NCBI RefSeq assembly: GCF_036013935.1
Contig: NZ_CP107902.1
Span: 9,891,001-9,955,000, forward strand
Direction: 5' to 3'
From: Streptomyces sp. NBC_00461
GTDB taxonomy: Bacteria > Actinomycetota > Actinomycetes > Streptomycetales > Streptomycetaceae
DNA length: 64,000 nucleotides
Each line of letters begins with the position of its first letter. Positions within the stretch are counted from its first letter, which is position 1. Of the stretch, positions 35,124 through 43,456 are shown in pieces. The notes beneath the pieces are model-generated. The model was not told where the DNA came from. It searched no databases and saw only the letters and a program-made list of their open reading frames with translations. Position numbers and translations under genes: made by a program.

Positions 35124-35138
35124 TGGCACTCAGTGCAG
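35124..35138 (-). promoter_or_regulatory. TetR autoregulatory palindrome
   Basis: TGGCACTCAGTGCAG, with a perfect inner GCACTCAGTGC, lies 30 bp upstream of the TetR gene start. It shares the core GGCACTCAGTG with the site at 34356-34370, which marks both as binding sites of the same protein. Confidence 0.65.
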
Positions 35139-35356
35139 CCCTGGCGGGGAACTCGGTGCTCCCACCTTTCCGCGGCGAGCGCATGGAGCGCATTGAGCGC
35201 AAAAGTGGAGGGCAACGACCGATACGGTCGCCGGCGCGGAGCTGCGGATCGGGACCGCGGCGCTGTGAACCCCGATTGAATCCCCAGGTCAGACGTTTGC
35301 GCGGCAGGCCTGCGGCGGCATACGCTGCGGCACCCGCAGCCGCCGAGGAGCACCCC

Positions 35357-36190
35357 ATGACACGCGCCCGTCCCCGCATCCTCTACGTCACCGACCTGGC
35401 GTATCCGGCACGCGGGCGCCGCTATGGCGACGAGGACACCTTCCTCACCTCGCGCCTGCGAGAGGACTTCGACCTCGCCCTGTGCCATCCGCTGGACGCG
35501 GCCGCACTCATGGGTGCCTTCGAAGCGGTCGTCGTACGCAACAGCGGACCCGTCCTGTCCTACCAGGAGGCGTACGAGGACTTCCGTGAGCGGGCGATCG
35601 GCAGCGGGGCGCGCGTCTACAACCAGCTCTCCGGCAAGGGCGACATGGCCGGCAAGCAGTACCTGCTCGACCTCACCGCCGCGCACTACCCGGTCATCCC
35701 CACCGTCGACCGCACCGAGGACCTGCACCGGCTGCCCGAGACGGACCGCTACGTCGTCAAGCCCAGGCTCGGCGCCGACTCCATCGGCCTGCGGATCGTT
35801 TCCGCGGACCAGCTGTGCGACCTCGTGGACGGAGACGTTCTCGTCCAGCCGTGCGTCGACTTCGCCTACGAGGTGTCCTTCTACTTCGTCGACCACGACT
35901 TCCAGTACGCCCTGTACGCGCCGCACCTCGACCGACGCTGGCAGCTGGAACCGTACGATCCGACCGACGACGACCTCGCATTCGCCCGACACTTCATCGA
36001 CTGGAACACCGTCGACCACGGTATCCAGCGCGTGGACGCCTGCCGGGCGCCCGGCGGTGAGCTGTTGCTGGTCGAGCTGGAGGACCTCAACCCGTACCTG
36101 TCGTTGGACGCACTGGCACACCCGGCACGGGACGCCTTCGTCAGCGCGATGAAGACATCCCTGCACCGCTTCCTCGGCACCCAGGCCTGA
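35357..36190 (+). CDS. Orphan ATP-grasp protein (glutathione-synthetase-like)
   Basis: A 277-aa protein. An N-terminal alpha/beta domain (RILYVTDLAYPARGRRYGDE, FEAVVVRNSGPVLSY) is followed by an ATP-grasp core: DRYVVKPRLGADSIGLRIV (ATP Lys), DVLVQPCVDFAYEVSFYFVD and LLLVELEDLNPYLSLD, the E-x-N metal site. The ATG at 35357 has GAGGAG nine bases before it. It has no amidoligase, peptide or carrier partner nearby, unlike the siderophore ATP-grasp gene at 2545-3720. The lid strand resembles ligases that act on D-Ala or glutathione-like substrates, but the substrate cannot be assigned. Confidence 0.8.
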   Translation: MTRARPRILYVTDLAYPARGRRYGDEDTFLTSRLREDFDLALCHPLDAAALMGAFEAVVVRNSGPVLSYQEAYEDFRERAIGSGARVYNQLSGKGDMAGKQYLLDLTAAHYPVIPTVDRTEDLHRLPETDRYVVKPRLGADSIGLRIVSADQLCDLVDGDVLVQPCVDFAYEVSFYFVDHDFQYALYAPHLDRRWQLEPYDPTDDDLAFARHFIDWNTVDHGIQRVDACRAPGGELLLVELEDLNPYLSLDALAHPARDAFVSAMKTSLHRFLGTQA

Positions 36191-36314
36191 GCGCGCTCTC
36201 ACTTCAGCGCCGAGGCGGAGGGAGACCGCATCCGCTGAACTCCCGGGGCGGCAGCCGCGTATCACTCCTCGGGGAACGGTGGAGGCCCCTGCCACGGGGC
36301 GTAAGGAGAGCACA

Positions 36315-36986
36315 GTGCCCACACCGCCTGTATCCGGGTCGTCGCACGACCGCCCGCCGCTGGAACCGATCCATGTCCTGCGCCCGCGCCGCACCGACGC
36401 CCTGGCGGAGTTGTTCCGGGAGATGGAGCAGAGCCGCGCCGATCTTGAGTCCGTCGCCGTGCGGGACCCGCGGTCCTGGGACGAGGGCGAGACGCAGGAA
36501 CTCCCGCCCGTGCGCACCCGCGACGTCGACCCGCCGCGCGCAGGCGGCCGTTTGGGGTTCGGGCCCGGGCTGCGCCGTGCCGCCGTGACGGTCGCCGTCT
36601 CCGCGGCCGCCCTCGTCGGCTTCGGCTGCGCCCTGCTGCTGGTCGGCAGGAACGACGACGCGGCCGCGCAGGAGCCCCAGCCCACCGCGCCCGCGCAGCC
36701 GACCGCGACCGCCTCCGCCGCCGCTCCCGGCCCGGCGGACCCCGACGGCGCCGGCACCCTCCGCGACGGCGACAGCGGCCCGGCGGTGACCGACCTGCAG
36801 GAACGCCTGCTGCACATCCCCGACGTCTACAAGAACGGCTCCACGAGCGGCACCTACGACGCCACCCTCAGGGAGGCGGTGGCCCGCTTCCAGCTCTGGT
36901 ATGGCATCAGAGGCGACGAGGACGGCGTCTACGGCGACGACACGCGGCAGGCGCTGGAGTCCCGGACGGCCTCCGGCACCGGCTGA
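36315..36986 (+). CDS. Membrane-anchored peptidoglycan-binding protein
   Basis: A 223-aa protein; the GTG at 36315 follows AAGGAG by six bases. Residues 1-85 are a charged cytoplasmic segment, followed by one membrane helix (AAVTVAVSAAALVGFGCALLLV), a Pro/Ala/Thr-rich linker and a C-terminal PG_binding_1 domain (DGDSGPAVTDLQERLLHI, TYDATLREAVARFQLWYGI, DGVYGDDTRQALE). The cytoplasmic N-terminus contains 'RRTDALAELFREMEQSRADL', as in Streptomyces proteins encoded beside sigma/anti-sigma or wall-stress genes. It probably tethers the cell membrane to the wall; its partner is unknown. Confidence 0.82.
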   Translation: MPTPPVSGSSHDRPPLEPIHVLRPRRTDALAELFREMEQSRADLESVAVRDPRSWDEGETQELPPVRTRDVDPPRAGGRLGFGPGLRRAAVTVAVSAAALVGFGCALLLVGRNDDAAAQEPQPTAPAQPTATASAAAPGPADPDGAGTLRDGDSGPAVTDLQERLLHIPDVYKNGSTSGTYDATLREAVARFQLWYGIRGDEDGVYGDDTRQALESRTASGTG

Positions 36987-37120
36987 CCGGCCGGCCGCCG
37001 GCCCTCGAACACGGGGCAACGGGTGCGGAAATCCCTGTGAGTGAGGGACTGCCAGGCGTCACCCTGGGCACAGGGGCGACGCACCCGGCGCCCCGCCCGT
37101 TCGACCCGAAAGCCACGCCC

Positions 37121-37222
37121 ATGAACGGCTCCCGCATCCCGGGCCTGGTCCTGCCCGTCCTGTTCCTGGTGGCCCTGGTCGTGGGCGCGCTCTGGTACTG
37201 GCGCCATCGTGGCGACGAGTGA
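37121..37222 (+). CDS. Small single-pass membrane protein (33 aa)
   Basis: MNGSRIPGLVLPVLFLVALV continues as VGALWYWRHRGDE: one clear membrane helix with a basic tail. The ATG at 37121 lacks a strong ribosome binding site; an upstream in-frame GTG at 37037 would add a proline-rich leader. Small proteins of this type occur in Streptomyces, but the evidence here is limited to composition and position behind the peptidoglycan-binding gene. Confidence 0.35.
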   Translation: MNGSRIPGLVLPVLFLVALVVGALWYWRHRGDE

Positions 37223-37242
37223 ACGGTGACCGGCCGCCGAGC

Positions 37243-37317
37243 CGCGTCACTCTCCGCACCGGCGACCGGTTCGCGTCACCGTCCGCACCGCGGCCGTCTG
37301 CTCCGCGGCCGTCTACT
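37243..37317. repeat. Short degenerate direct repeats in the gap after the phosphatase gene
   Basis: CGCGTCACTCTCCGCACCG (37243-37261) recurs as CGCGTCACCGTCCGCACCG (37272-37290), 29 bp apart. It is followed by two copies of a CCGCGGCCGTCT-based 15-mer ending near 37317. They lie between the small ORF and the 3' end of the phosphatase gene. Their function is unknown. Confidence 0.5.
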
Positions 37318-37327
37318 CGGGAACCGG

Positions 37328-39739
37328 CTACTCCAGATCCATCGGAGCCCTGATGTCGAGCAGACACACGTCGTCCCGACGCTCGCCCTCCAGCATCGCG
37401 GCGAGCAGCGGCCCCAGGGACAGGGAACCGGGGTCGTCGGAGTGGTGGCTCAGGACGGCCTCGGAGAGCCGCTTCAGGCCCCGGTCGATACTCTCCTCGG
37501 GCCGCTCGACCAGACCGTCGGTGTAGAGGATGACGCGGTCGCCCGGTTCGAGCCGGCACTCCGCCTCCACGTAGACCGGTGCCGCACTCGCCCCGAGCAG
37601 CATGCCGCGGGGACGGTCGAGATAGCGCACCTGGCCGCCGCGCAGCAGCAGAGGCGGCGGATGACCGGCCTGTGCCCAGACCAGGCGTCGCTCCGCCGAG
37701 TTGTAGCGGGCCAGGACCAGCGTCGCGGTGCCGTGGGAGTCACGGGAGTGCAGCAGCAGCGTGTTGAGCCGGTCGAGCGCACCCGTCAGCGAGGACCCCG
37801 TGATGACCATGCCCTTGGCGGTGAAGCGGAGTTGGGCCATGGTGGCGACCGCGTCGATGCCGTGCCCGGCGACGTCGCCCACCACGAAGAGGGCGTCCCC
37901 GTCGGGCAGTTCGATGGCACTGAACCAGTCACCGCCGACATGGATGCCCGACTGGGCGGGCAGATAGGCGACCTCGACGCGCAGCCCGGCCAGGCGCACG
38001 GGCCGGATCGGCAGCGGAAGCAGGGCGTGCTGGAGCCGGCCCGCCAGCGTCCGCTCGGCACGCAGCACGTCGTGCTGGGTGAGCATGGCCCGCTCGCTCT
38101 CCACGAGGGCGAGCTCGGCGCTGCGCTGCGCGGTGAGGTCCTGTACGACGCCGTGCACCTCGACGGGCGTTCCGGCGGCGTCCGGCACGGCTTCGGCGAC
38201 GACCCGCAGATGCCGTAGCCCACTTGCCGTCCTGATGCGGAACGGAATGTCGAACGTCCGCCCCTCGCCGAGGAGTTCCGCGATGGCGTGGGCCAGCGCG
38301 GGCACGTCCTCGGGCAGGGTGAGCTCGGGGAGTTCGGTGAGGCCGACCGGCCCGCGCGCGGGGTTCCGGTCGAAGAGGGTGAACACCTGGGAGGACCAGG
38401 TGACTTCGTGCGTGACCAGGTTCCAGCTCGCCCAGCCGAGGCTGCCCAGTCGCTGCACGTCCGCGAGGCGCTGCTCCTGCCGGTCGGAGGAGCCGTGCCG
38501 CACCCAGGTGATGACCAGCCCCGCGCCCAGCCGCGCCGCCCGCACCGAGTAGGTGGACAGCTCGGTGACCCCGGCGACGACCTCCTGGTGCGCGAACGGC
38601 TCGCTCTCGTAGGGCTTCCCGGTGGTGAGCGCTCGCCGCAGGCCCTGCCACAGGGGCTCGGTCGCCAGCGCCGGACAGCACTCGCGGAACCGACGGCCGA
38701 TCAGTTGCCGCCCGGCGCGCCCGACGACGTCGACGGCCTGTGTGGTCGCGGCGTCGATGCGGTAGTCCTTGATGCCTCCCGACGCGGCGGGCAGCGGCGT
38801 CAGCAGCATCGCCGCGTCGGGCAGCGCGTCGAACACGGCCTGCACGGTGTCCACCGAGGCGTCGGCGATGTCCTGGGAGCGGGTGTCGAACGCGCGCAGC
38901 CGGCCGGCGCACAACTGCGCCACCGCGTGCAGGTGCTGCCGGACATCGGCGCTGAACGGTCCGACGCGGGTGCGCAGGACCCCGATGCACACGTCGGGCA
39001 CGTCACCGGTGGGCACGGGCAGCCAGGCGCGGGACGGCCAACGCTCGGGCGAATCCCCGATCATCAGATAGCGTTTCCGGTCCGCCGCGGCGTCCTCCAG
39101 CCAGCGCGGCTCCTCGGCCCGCAGCGCGTCGAGCGCGGGAACCCCGGCCAGCGGCGGTACCCGGTGCCACTGGGTGGCCAGGGTGTCGTCGATGCCGGCG
39201 TGCCCGATCAGCTCCAGGCCTCCCGATGACAGCAGGGAATAGATCATGACGGCGCCCGCGCCGACCTCCGGCGCGAGATGTCCCAACAGGCACCGGGCGA
39301 GTTCCTGCGGTGTGGCCACATGGACGAGTTCCCGGCCGAGCGGGCCGAGGGCCGCCGAACCCTCGTCGGTGGTGGCCACGTCGTGTGCGGAGGCGGGGGA
39401 GGACTCGGGGGTGAGGTCGGGGTCCGGTCGGGGTGCGGTGGCGGCCGGTGCCGTTGCCAGGCCGCCGAGGGTGACCCAGCACTCCTCGAGCAGTGTGCGG
39501 GTCCCGTCCGCGGCGCGTCGCTGCAACTCCTCCTCGGCGGCGTCCGGGGAGCAGCCGGTCAGCGCCATGACGGCGCCCTTGGCCTGCTCCAGGACGGCTG
39601 TCTTGGCGGCCAGGTCGCGCAGCCGGTCCATCTCGGCGCGCTGCCTGGCGACCACCTTGGCCAGCGCAACGGTGTCCGGCGCGGGGCGGGACTCAGCCGG
39701 CGTTGCGGGCTCGCTCGTCACGCGTTGAGCATCGCACAT
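37328..39739 (-). CDS. ANTAR-like / GAF / PAS / PP2C (SpoIIE-type) phosphatase
   Basis: An 803-aa sensor phosphatase from ATG 39739. Residues 25-95 resemble an ANTAR domain (RDLAAKTAVLEQAKGAVMAL). About 125-290 is GAF-like (DVCIGVLRTRVGPFSADVR). Two PAS-like regions follow, at about 300-420 (FDALPDAAMLLTPLPA) and 425-545 (SLGWASWNLVTHEVTWSS). The PP2C domain covers 560-800, with the metal motifs GGDWFSAIELPDG (near 600), VVGDVAGHGIDAVATM and YTDGLVERP. Such proteins dephosphorylate anti-anti-sigma factors in the partner-switching pathway that controls stress sigma factors. No HATPase kinase domain is fused. The predicted start has only a weak ribosome binding site. Confidence 0.88.
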   Translation of the reverse strand: MCDAQRVTSEPATPAESRPAPDTVALAKVVARQRAEMDRLRDLAAKTAVLEQAKGAVMALTGCSPDAAEEELQRRAADGTRTLLEECWVTLGGLATAPAATAPRPDPDLTPESSPASAHDVATTDEGSAALGPLGRELVHVATPQELARCLLGHLAPEVGAGAVMIYSLLSSGGLELIGHAGIDDTLATQWHRVPPLAGVPALDALRAEEPRWLEDAAADRKRYLMIGDSPERWPSRAWLPVPTGDVPDVCIGVLRTRVGPFSADVRQHLHAVAQLCAGRLRAFDTRSQDIADASVDTVQAVFDALPDAAMLLTPLPAASGGIKDYRIDAATTQAVDVVGRAGRQLIGRRFRECCPALATEPLWQGLRRALTTGKPYESEPFAHQEVVAGVTELSTYSVRAARLGAGLVITWVRHGSSDRQEQRLADVQRLGSLGWASWNLVTHEVTWSSQVFTLFDRNPARGPVGLTELPELTLPEDVPALAHAIAELLGEGRTFDIPFRIRTASGLRHLRVVAEAVPDAAGTPVEVHGVVQDLTAQRSAELALVESERAMLTQHDVLRAERTLAGRLQHALLPLPIRPVRLAGLRVEVAYLPAQSGIHVGGDWFSAIELPDGDALFVVGDVAGHGIDAVATMAQLRFTAKGMVITGSSLTGALDRLNTLLLHSRDSHGTATLVLARYNSAERRLVWAQAGHPPPLLLRGGQVRYLDRPRGMLLGASAAPVYVEAECRLEPGDRVILYTDGLVERPEESIDRGLKRLSEAVLSHHSDDPGSLSLGPLLAAMLEGERRDDVCLLDIRAPMDLE

Positions 39740-39955
39740 CGGGAGGTCTTCGATCGTGGTCTTGCCGGCCCGGGCTTCACTCGAAAGGGGAAGCTCGCAG
39801 GCCTCGTGCTGACGATCTGGACGGTACGGGCGGCGGCAACGTCCGCGCATCCGGTACGGCCACCGCCCCGGAGCCGGCCGGGCACGGGTGGGGACAGGTA
39901 TGCCGGCGCCGGCCGGGAGCGGGAGTTCGAGGAGTGACGCGAGGGCGGGCTGCCG

Positions 39956-40324
39956 TCAGCGGCCGGAGTCGACCAGGGCCTGGGTGACCGTACGGACGCT
40001 GCGCGCGATGTGCTGGAGCTGCAGCACCTCTGCCGCGTAGAGCTTGATCGTGTGCTCGATGACCGACTCGTGCAGGCCCAGCGCGGGCAGGTCCGCGCGC
40101 GCGGTCTGCAGGGCGGTACGCGCGACCCGGATCTCGTGCTGGACCTGAATCTGGGCATGGCGGGCCAGGAGCACGGGGTGGCGGATCAGGGCCGGATAGC
40201 TGGCGTAGCGCGCGGGCACCAGCTCGCGCAGCCACCTGGCCGCCGAGCGCTCCCAGTCATAGGAACCGGGCGTCTTGACCTGGCACGGCCAGTCCGGGCT
40301 GATGCGCGTGGTCGTCAGTTGCAT
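39956..40324 (-). CDS. Conserved hypothetical protein (122 aa)
   Basis: A soluble protein beginning MQLTTTRISPDWPCQVKTPG, with helical segments rich in Arg and Leu (WERSAARWLRELVPARYASY, VARTALQTARADLPALGLH). The ATG at 40324 has GGAAG eight bases upstream; ATG 40330 is an alternative. The upstream 200 bp contain an AT-rich promoter-like region and a perfect palindrome, so it is separately regulated. The family is not recognised; it looks like a small Streptomyces regulatory or structural protein. Confidence 0.65.
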   Translation of the reverse strand: MQLTTTRISPDWPCQVKTPGSYDWERSAARWLRELVPARYASYPALIRHPVLLARHAQIQVQHEIRVARTALQTARADLPALGLHESVIEHTIKLYAAEVLQLQHIARSVRTVTQALVDSGR

Positions 40325-40534
40325 GATCATCGCTTCCGGTGTGCGGCGTCGGGAGGGTTGGTCCGACGTGGTCGGGCGGCCCCGGTCTAGGGGATGACCG
40401 GGGCCGCCAAGGGCGCTCGCACGGAAACGAGGCCCGACCGGACACCCTGGGCGCCGACGCGGGTAGGAGACGGCGGCTTCGGGTGTCCGGGGTGACGCGT
40501 GAGCAGTATTTATATATGCCGTCCGCTTTGCAAG

Positions 40535-40556
40535 ACGCATGAAAACATTCATGCGT
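40535..40556. promoter_or_regulatory. 22-bp palindrome beside an AT-rich promoter
   Basis: ACGCATGAA (40535-40543) and TTCATGCGT (40548-40556) are perfect 9-bp inverted arms around AACA. Next to it on the minus strand lie TTGCAA (40528-40533) and an AT-rich stretch with TATATAAATA (40507-40520), a -35/-10-like arrangement reading into the hypothetical gene at 39956-40324. The rest of the 40325-40624 gap holds no gene. It is probably an operator for an unknown regulator. Confidence 0.6.
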
Positions 40557-40624
40557 GATTTGTTGTGAAAGGTCCCTTTGTTATGCCGCACAACCGGAGG
40601 GGTGCGGGGTGCGGGTGGGGGCCG

Positions 40625-41548
40625 TCAGTCGCGCAGGAAGAAGTGGTGCTGGTCGGAGATCTGCTCGTACTCCTCGAGCCGGGCCTGGGTGCGCTCGGGG
40701 TCCGCGTCGGTCATGGCCTGCAGCAGCGCGGCGGCGATCACGCCGGGTGCCGCGTAGGAGTCGAAGACCAGGCGGGAACCGGTGCCGGTGGCGAAGACGA
40801 CGTCCGCCTCGTCGGCCACCGCCCCCAGCGCCAGGTCTGTGACCAGGGCGACCTTCAACCCGGCGCCGCGCGCGACCCGTACGGCCGTGAGGGTCTCATG
40901 GGCGTGGCGTGGCATGGAGAACGCCAGCACCCAGATGCCGCCCGCCTCGCGCGACTGCAACAGCGCGTCGTAGGCGACGCTGCCGCCCCGCGTCACCAGC
41001 CGCACGTCCGGGTGGATACGGCGCGCCGCGTACGCGAAGTACTCGGCGAGCGAACCGGAGATACGCAGCCCGAGGACGGTCAGGGGGGTGGACGCCGCCA
41101 GCCGGCGCCCGATGGCGATCAGCTGGTCGGGGTCGGCGAAGTCGCGCCGCAGGTTCTCCAGGTTCTCGATCTCGGCGTCGACGGCCGCCTGCAGCTCGTT
41201 GCTGCCGTTCTCCTCGGTGGCGGCGGGGCCGCCGGCCAGCGTGCCGAGGGCGATCGACTGGAGCTTCTCGCGCAGAGCCGGGTAGCCGCTGAAGCCGACC
41301 GCCGCGGCGAAACGCGTCACCGACGGCTGGCTCACGCCCACGCGTTCCGCGAGGTCGGTGATCGAGAGGAACGCCGCTTCGGTGATGTGCTCGATCAGAT
41401 ACTGGGCGATGCGCCGCTGCCCGGGGGAGAGCCGGGGCCGGTCGAAGAGCGTCCTGAGCTGGGAGGCCGGGGCGGCCTCCACCTCCGGAGCCGTCTTGCC
41501 CGAGGTGATCGCGGATGCCTGTGCGCGTGCCTGCTGCGGCGATGGCAC
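40625..41548 (-). CDS. MurR/RpiR-family transcriptional regulator with SIS domain
   Basis: A 307-aa regulator. Its N-terminal HTH_6 region (SPGQRRIAQYLIEHITEAAF, then LAERVGVSQPSVTRFAAAVG) spans residues 40-105. A SIS sugar-isomerase-like domain follows (LIAIGRRLAASTPLTVLGLR, GSLAEYFAYAARRI), covering about 135-285. The start is placed at GTG 41548 (VPSPQQ), because AGGAGG lies seven bases upstream; a GTG at 41572 is less well supported. RpiR proteins sense phosphorylated (amino)sugars. No clear target operon is adjacent, since the GT39 gene upstream is in the same direction. Confidence 0.87.
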   Translation of the reverse strand: MPSPQQARAQASAITSGKTAPEVEAAPASQLRTLFDRPRLSPGQRRIAQYLIEHITEAAFLSITDLAERVGVSQPSVTRFAAAVGFSGYPALREKLQSIALGTLAGGPAATEENGSNELQAAVDAEIENLENLRRDFADPDQLIAIGRRLAASTPLTVLGLRISGSLAEYFAYAARRIHPDVRLVTRGGSVAYDALLQSREAGGIWVLAFSMPRHAHETLTAVRVARGAGLKVALVTDLALGAVADEADVVFATGTGSRLVFDSYAAPGVIAAALLQAMTDADPERTQARLEEYEQISDQHHFFLRD

Positions 41549-41669
41549 CGGTGTGCCTCCTTTGTCTCCCACAGTGCTTCAACATAGCCCACACACCGTC
41601 GTGACCAGGGCTTGTACGGCCGTATCCGGGACCGCCGGATGTGTACTCACATAGCTTGTGGGGTGTGCG

Positions 41670-43364
41670 TCACCGGCGGTAGATCGTGATCGAATGACCG
41701 ACCTCGTCGATCGGGTGGCTGCTGTCGATCAATGCGGCCAGCCTGCCCTGGGCCTTGGCCACGGCCGAGTCCGACACGACCAGCAGCCCGCGCACCTGGC
41801 GCGGGGGCGCCTTCCGTGGGTCGGACGCGTCGATGCCGTAGTACGAGGGCACACCGCTGCCCTTGTACACCAGCCAGATCCGCTGACCCCGGTAGCGCTC
41901 GTGCAACCGGTCGGCGAGCCGGCCCAGGTCCTGGCCCCAGTCCACGTTCGAGTCGTGCAGCCGCAGATGGGTCTTGACGGGACCGCCGAACGCCTCGTTG
42001 GAGTACGGCAGATAGTAGGGGAACGTCCGCAGCGAGCTGACGGCGACGAACAGCACCAGCGCGCCCGTCACGAGCGGCGCCCACCGCCACCGCACGGCGA
42101 GCACGCAACCCGCGGCCACCGCCAGGAACATCGGCACGAAGATGGCGTACCGGGTACCGAAGTCCCGTGCCCCGGTCATGGCGGCGGCCAGCAGCACACC
42201 GGCGGGCACGAGCACGTACGGCGCGGCGGGCCGCAGTCGCCGTACCGCCACCACCACGACGGCGCCGGCCGCCCACAGCGCGAGCATGCCCAGCGGCGTC
42301 TTCACCAGCAGCGCGGCCGGCAGGTAGTACCAGCGGGACCCGGTGTACAGATGCCCGAACAGGAAGCCCTGCCACGGATAGTCCTCCAGGCCGAACTGGA
42401 TGCGCATGCCGTCCCGGTACGCCTCCGGGAACGGCAGCAGCTGCACGATCAGCCCCTTCAGGCCGTGCACGGCGGGCACCTGCTGCCCCGGCGACCAGCG
42501 CAGCCGCGGATCGACCGCCAGATACGACGTCCATACGACGGCGACGGCTGCCGCGCCGACGACCAACGCCGCCGTGGCGGCCCGCACCAGTGTCCTTCGC
42601 CGGTCCCCGGAACCCGCCCGCCACACCGACCAGGCGGCCAGCGCCAGCAGCACCGGAACCACCGGGAGCACGTTCATCTTCGTGGCCAGCCCCGCACCGA
42701 GGGCCACCCCCGCCCACGGGACGTACAGCCGCGGCCGCCGGCGCGCCCGCCACAGCAGCCACGCAGAGGTCAGCACGAACCCGGCCGCGGGCACGTCGAG
42801 CGTGGCCAGCGAGCCCTGCGCGATGACGTCGGGGGAGAAGGCGTACAGGGCCAGAGCCGCCAACCCGGCCGCGGCGCCCGCCAGTTCACGCGCGAAGGCG
42901 AACACCACGAGCCCGAACAGCAGGGTCAGCACGATCATCGGCAGGCGGGCCCAGAACATCAGCCGCCACGGGTCGTTGCCGGACTCGTACAACAGATGCC
43001 GGCCGAACCGGCTCTGATCGCCCTTGTACGAGGTGTCGACGTGCGGGCCGGCGACCGCCACCCCGGCCGCGACGACCAGCTTGCCGAGCGGCGGGTGCTC
43101 GGGGTTGAGCCGCACCCGGTGCTCGTGCAGGTAGTCGGCGGCCGTGGCGACGTAGATGGGCTCGTCGATGGTCGGCGTCTGCTGCACGGCGGTCGTGACC
43201 ATCGCCGCCGCCATCTGGCCGAGCAGCACGACCACCAGCAGTGGCACCAGCCACCGCCGGCCGGGCCGGGGCGCCTTTCCGGCGGCCGTCGCCCGCGGCG
43301 GGGGGTGTTCCTCGTCGTCGCGTGTGCCCGGCTCAAGGACCGAGTGCTGTTCGTGCGCCATCAT
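41670..43364 (-). CDS. GT39/ArnT-like membrane glycosyltransferase
   Basis: A 564-aa multi-pass protein. The N-terminal extracytoplasmic loop carries TPTIDEPIYVATAADYLHEH (the acidic DE of the GT-C active site) and LNPEHPPLGKLVVAAG, as in protein-O-mannosyl and ArnT-type transferases. About eleven membrane helices follow, then a C-terminal extracytoplasmic domain (YYLPYSNEAFGGPVKTHLRL, WGQDLGRLADRLHERY). The enzyme would use a polyprenyl-phosphate sugar donor to glycosylate a protein, lipid or wall polymer. It is followed on the same strand by the RpiR gene and preceded by the PAP2-type gene, with a gap of 92 bp to the latter. Confidence 0.87.
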   Translation of the reverse strand: MMAHEQHSVLEPGTRDDEEHPPPRATAAGKAPRPGRRWLVPLLVVVLLGQMAAAMVTTAVQQTPTIDEPIYVATAADYLHEHRVRLNPEHPPLGKLVVAAGVAVAGPHVDTSYKGDQSRFGRHLLYESGNDPWRLMFWARLPMIVLTLLFGLVVFAFARELAGAAAGLAALALYAFSPDVIAQGSLATLDVPAAGFVLTSAWLLWRARRRPRLYVPWAGVALGAGLATKMNVLPVVPVLLALAAWSVWRAGSGDRRRTLVRAATAALVVGAAAVAVVWTSYLAVDPRLRWSPGQQVPAVHGLKGLIVQLLPFPEAYRDGMRIQFGLEDYPWQGFLFGHLYTGSRWYYLPAALLVKTPLGMLALWAAGAVVVVAVRRLRPAAPYVLVPAGVLLAAAMTGARDFGTRYAIFVPMFLAVAAGCVLAVRWRWAPLVTGALVLFVAVSSLRTFPYYLPYSNEAFGGPVKTHLRLHDSNVDWGQDLGRLADRLHERYRGQRIWLVYKGSGVPSYYGIDASDPRKAPPRQVRGLLVVSDSAVAKAQGRLAALIDSSHPIDEVGHSITIYRR

Positions 43365-43456
43365 CCGCCCCGCGGTGACACCGACCGCGAGTGGGCGGGA
43401 GCGATCCGGGCCCGTCTCATGGGTCCCACTTTCGCATCAGCTCCCGCCCCCGGGCG

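Noticed and set aside
40535..40556. Reading the palindrome as a terminator of the RpiR gene
   Set aside because: It lies about 70 bp past the stop, is AT-rich with no U-tract, and is embedded in a promoter-like context; an operator is more likely.
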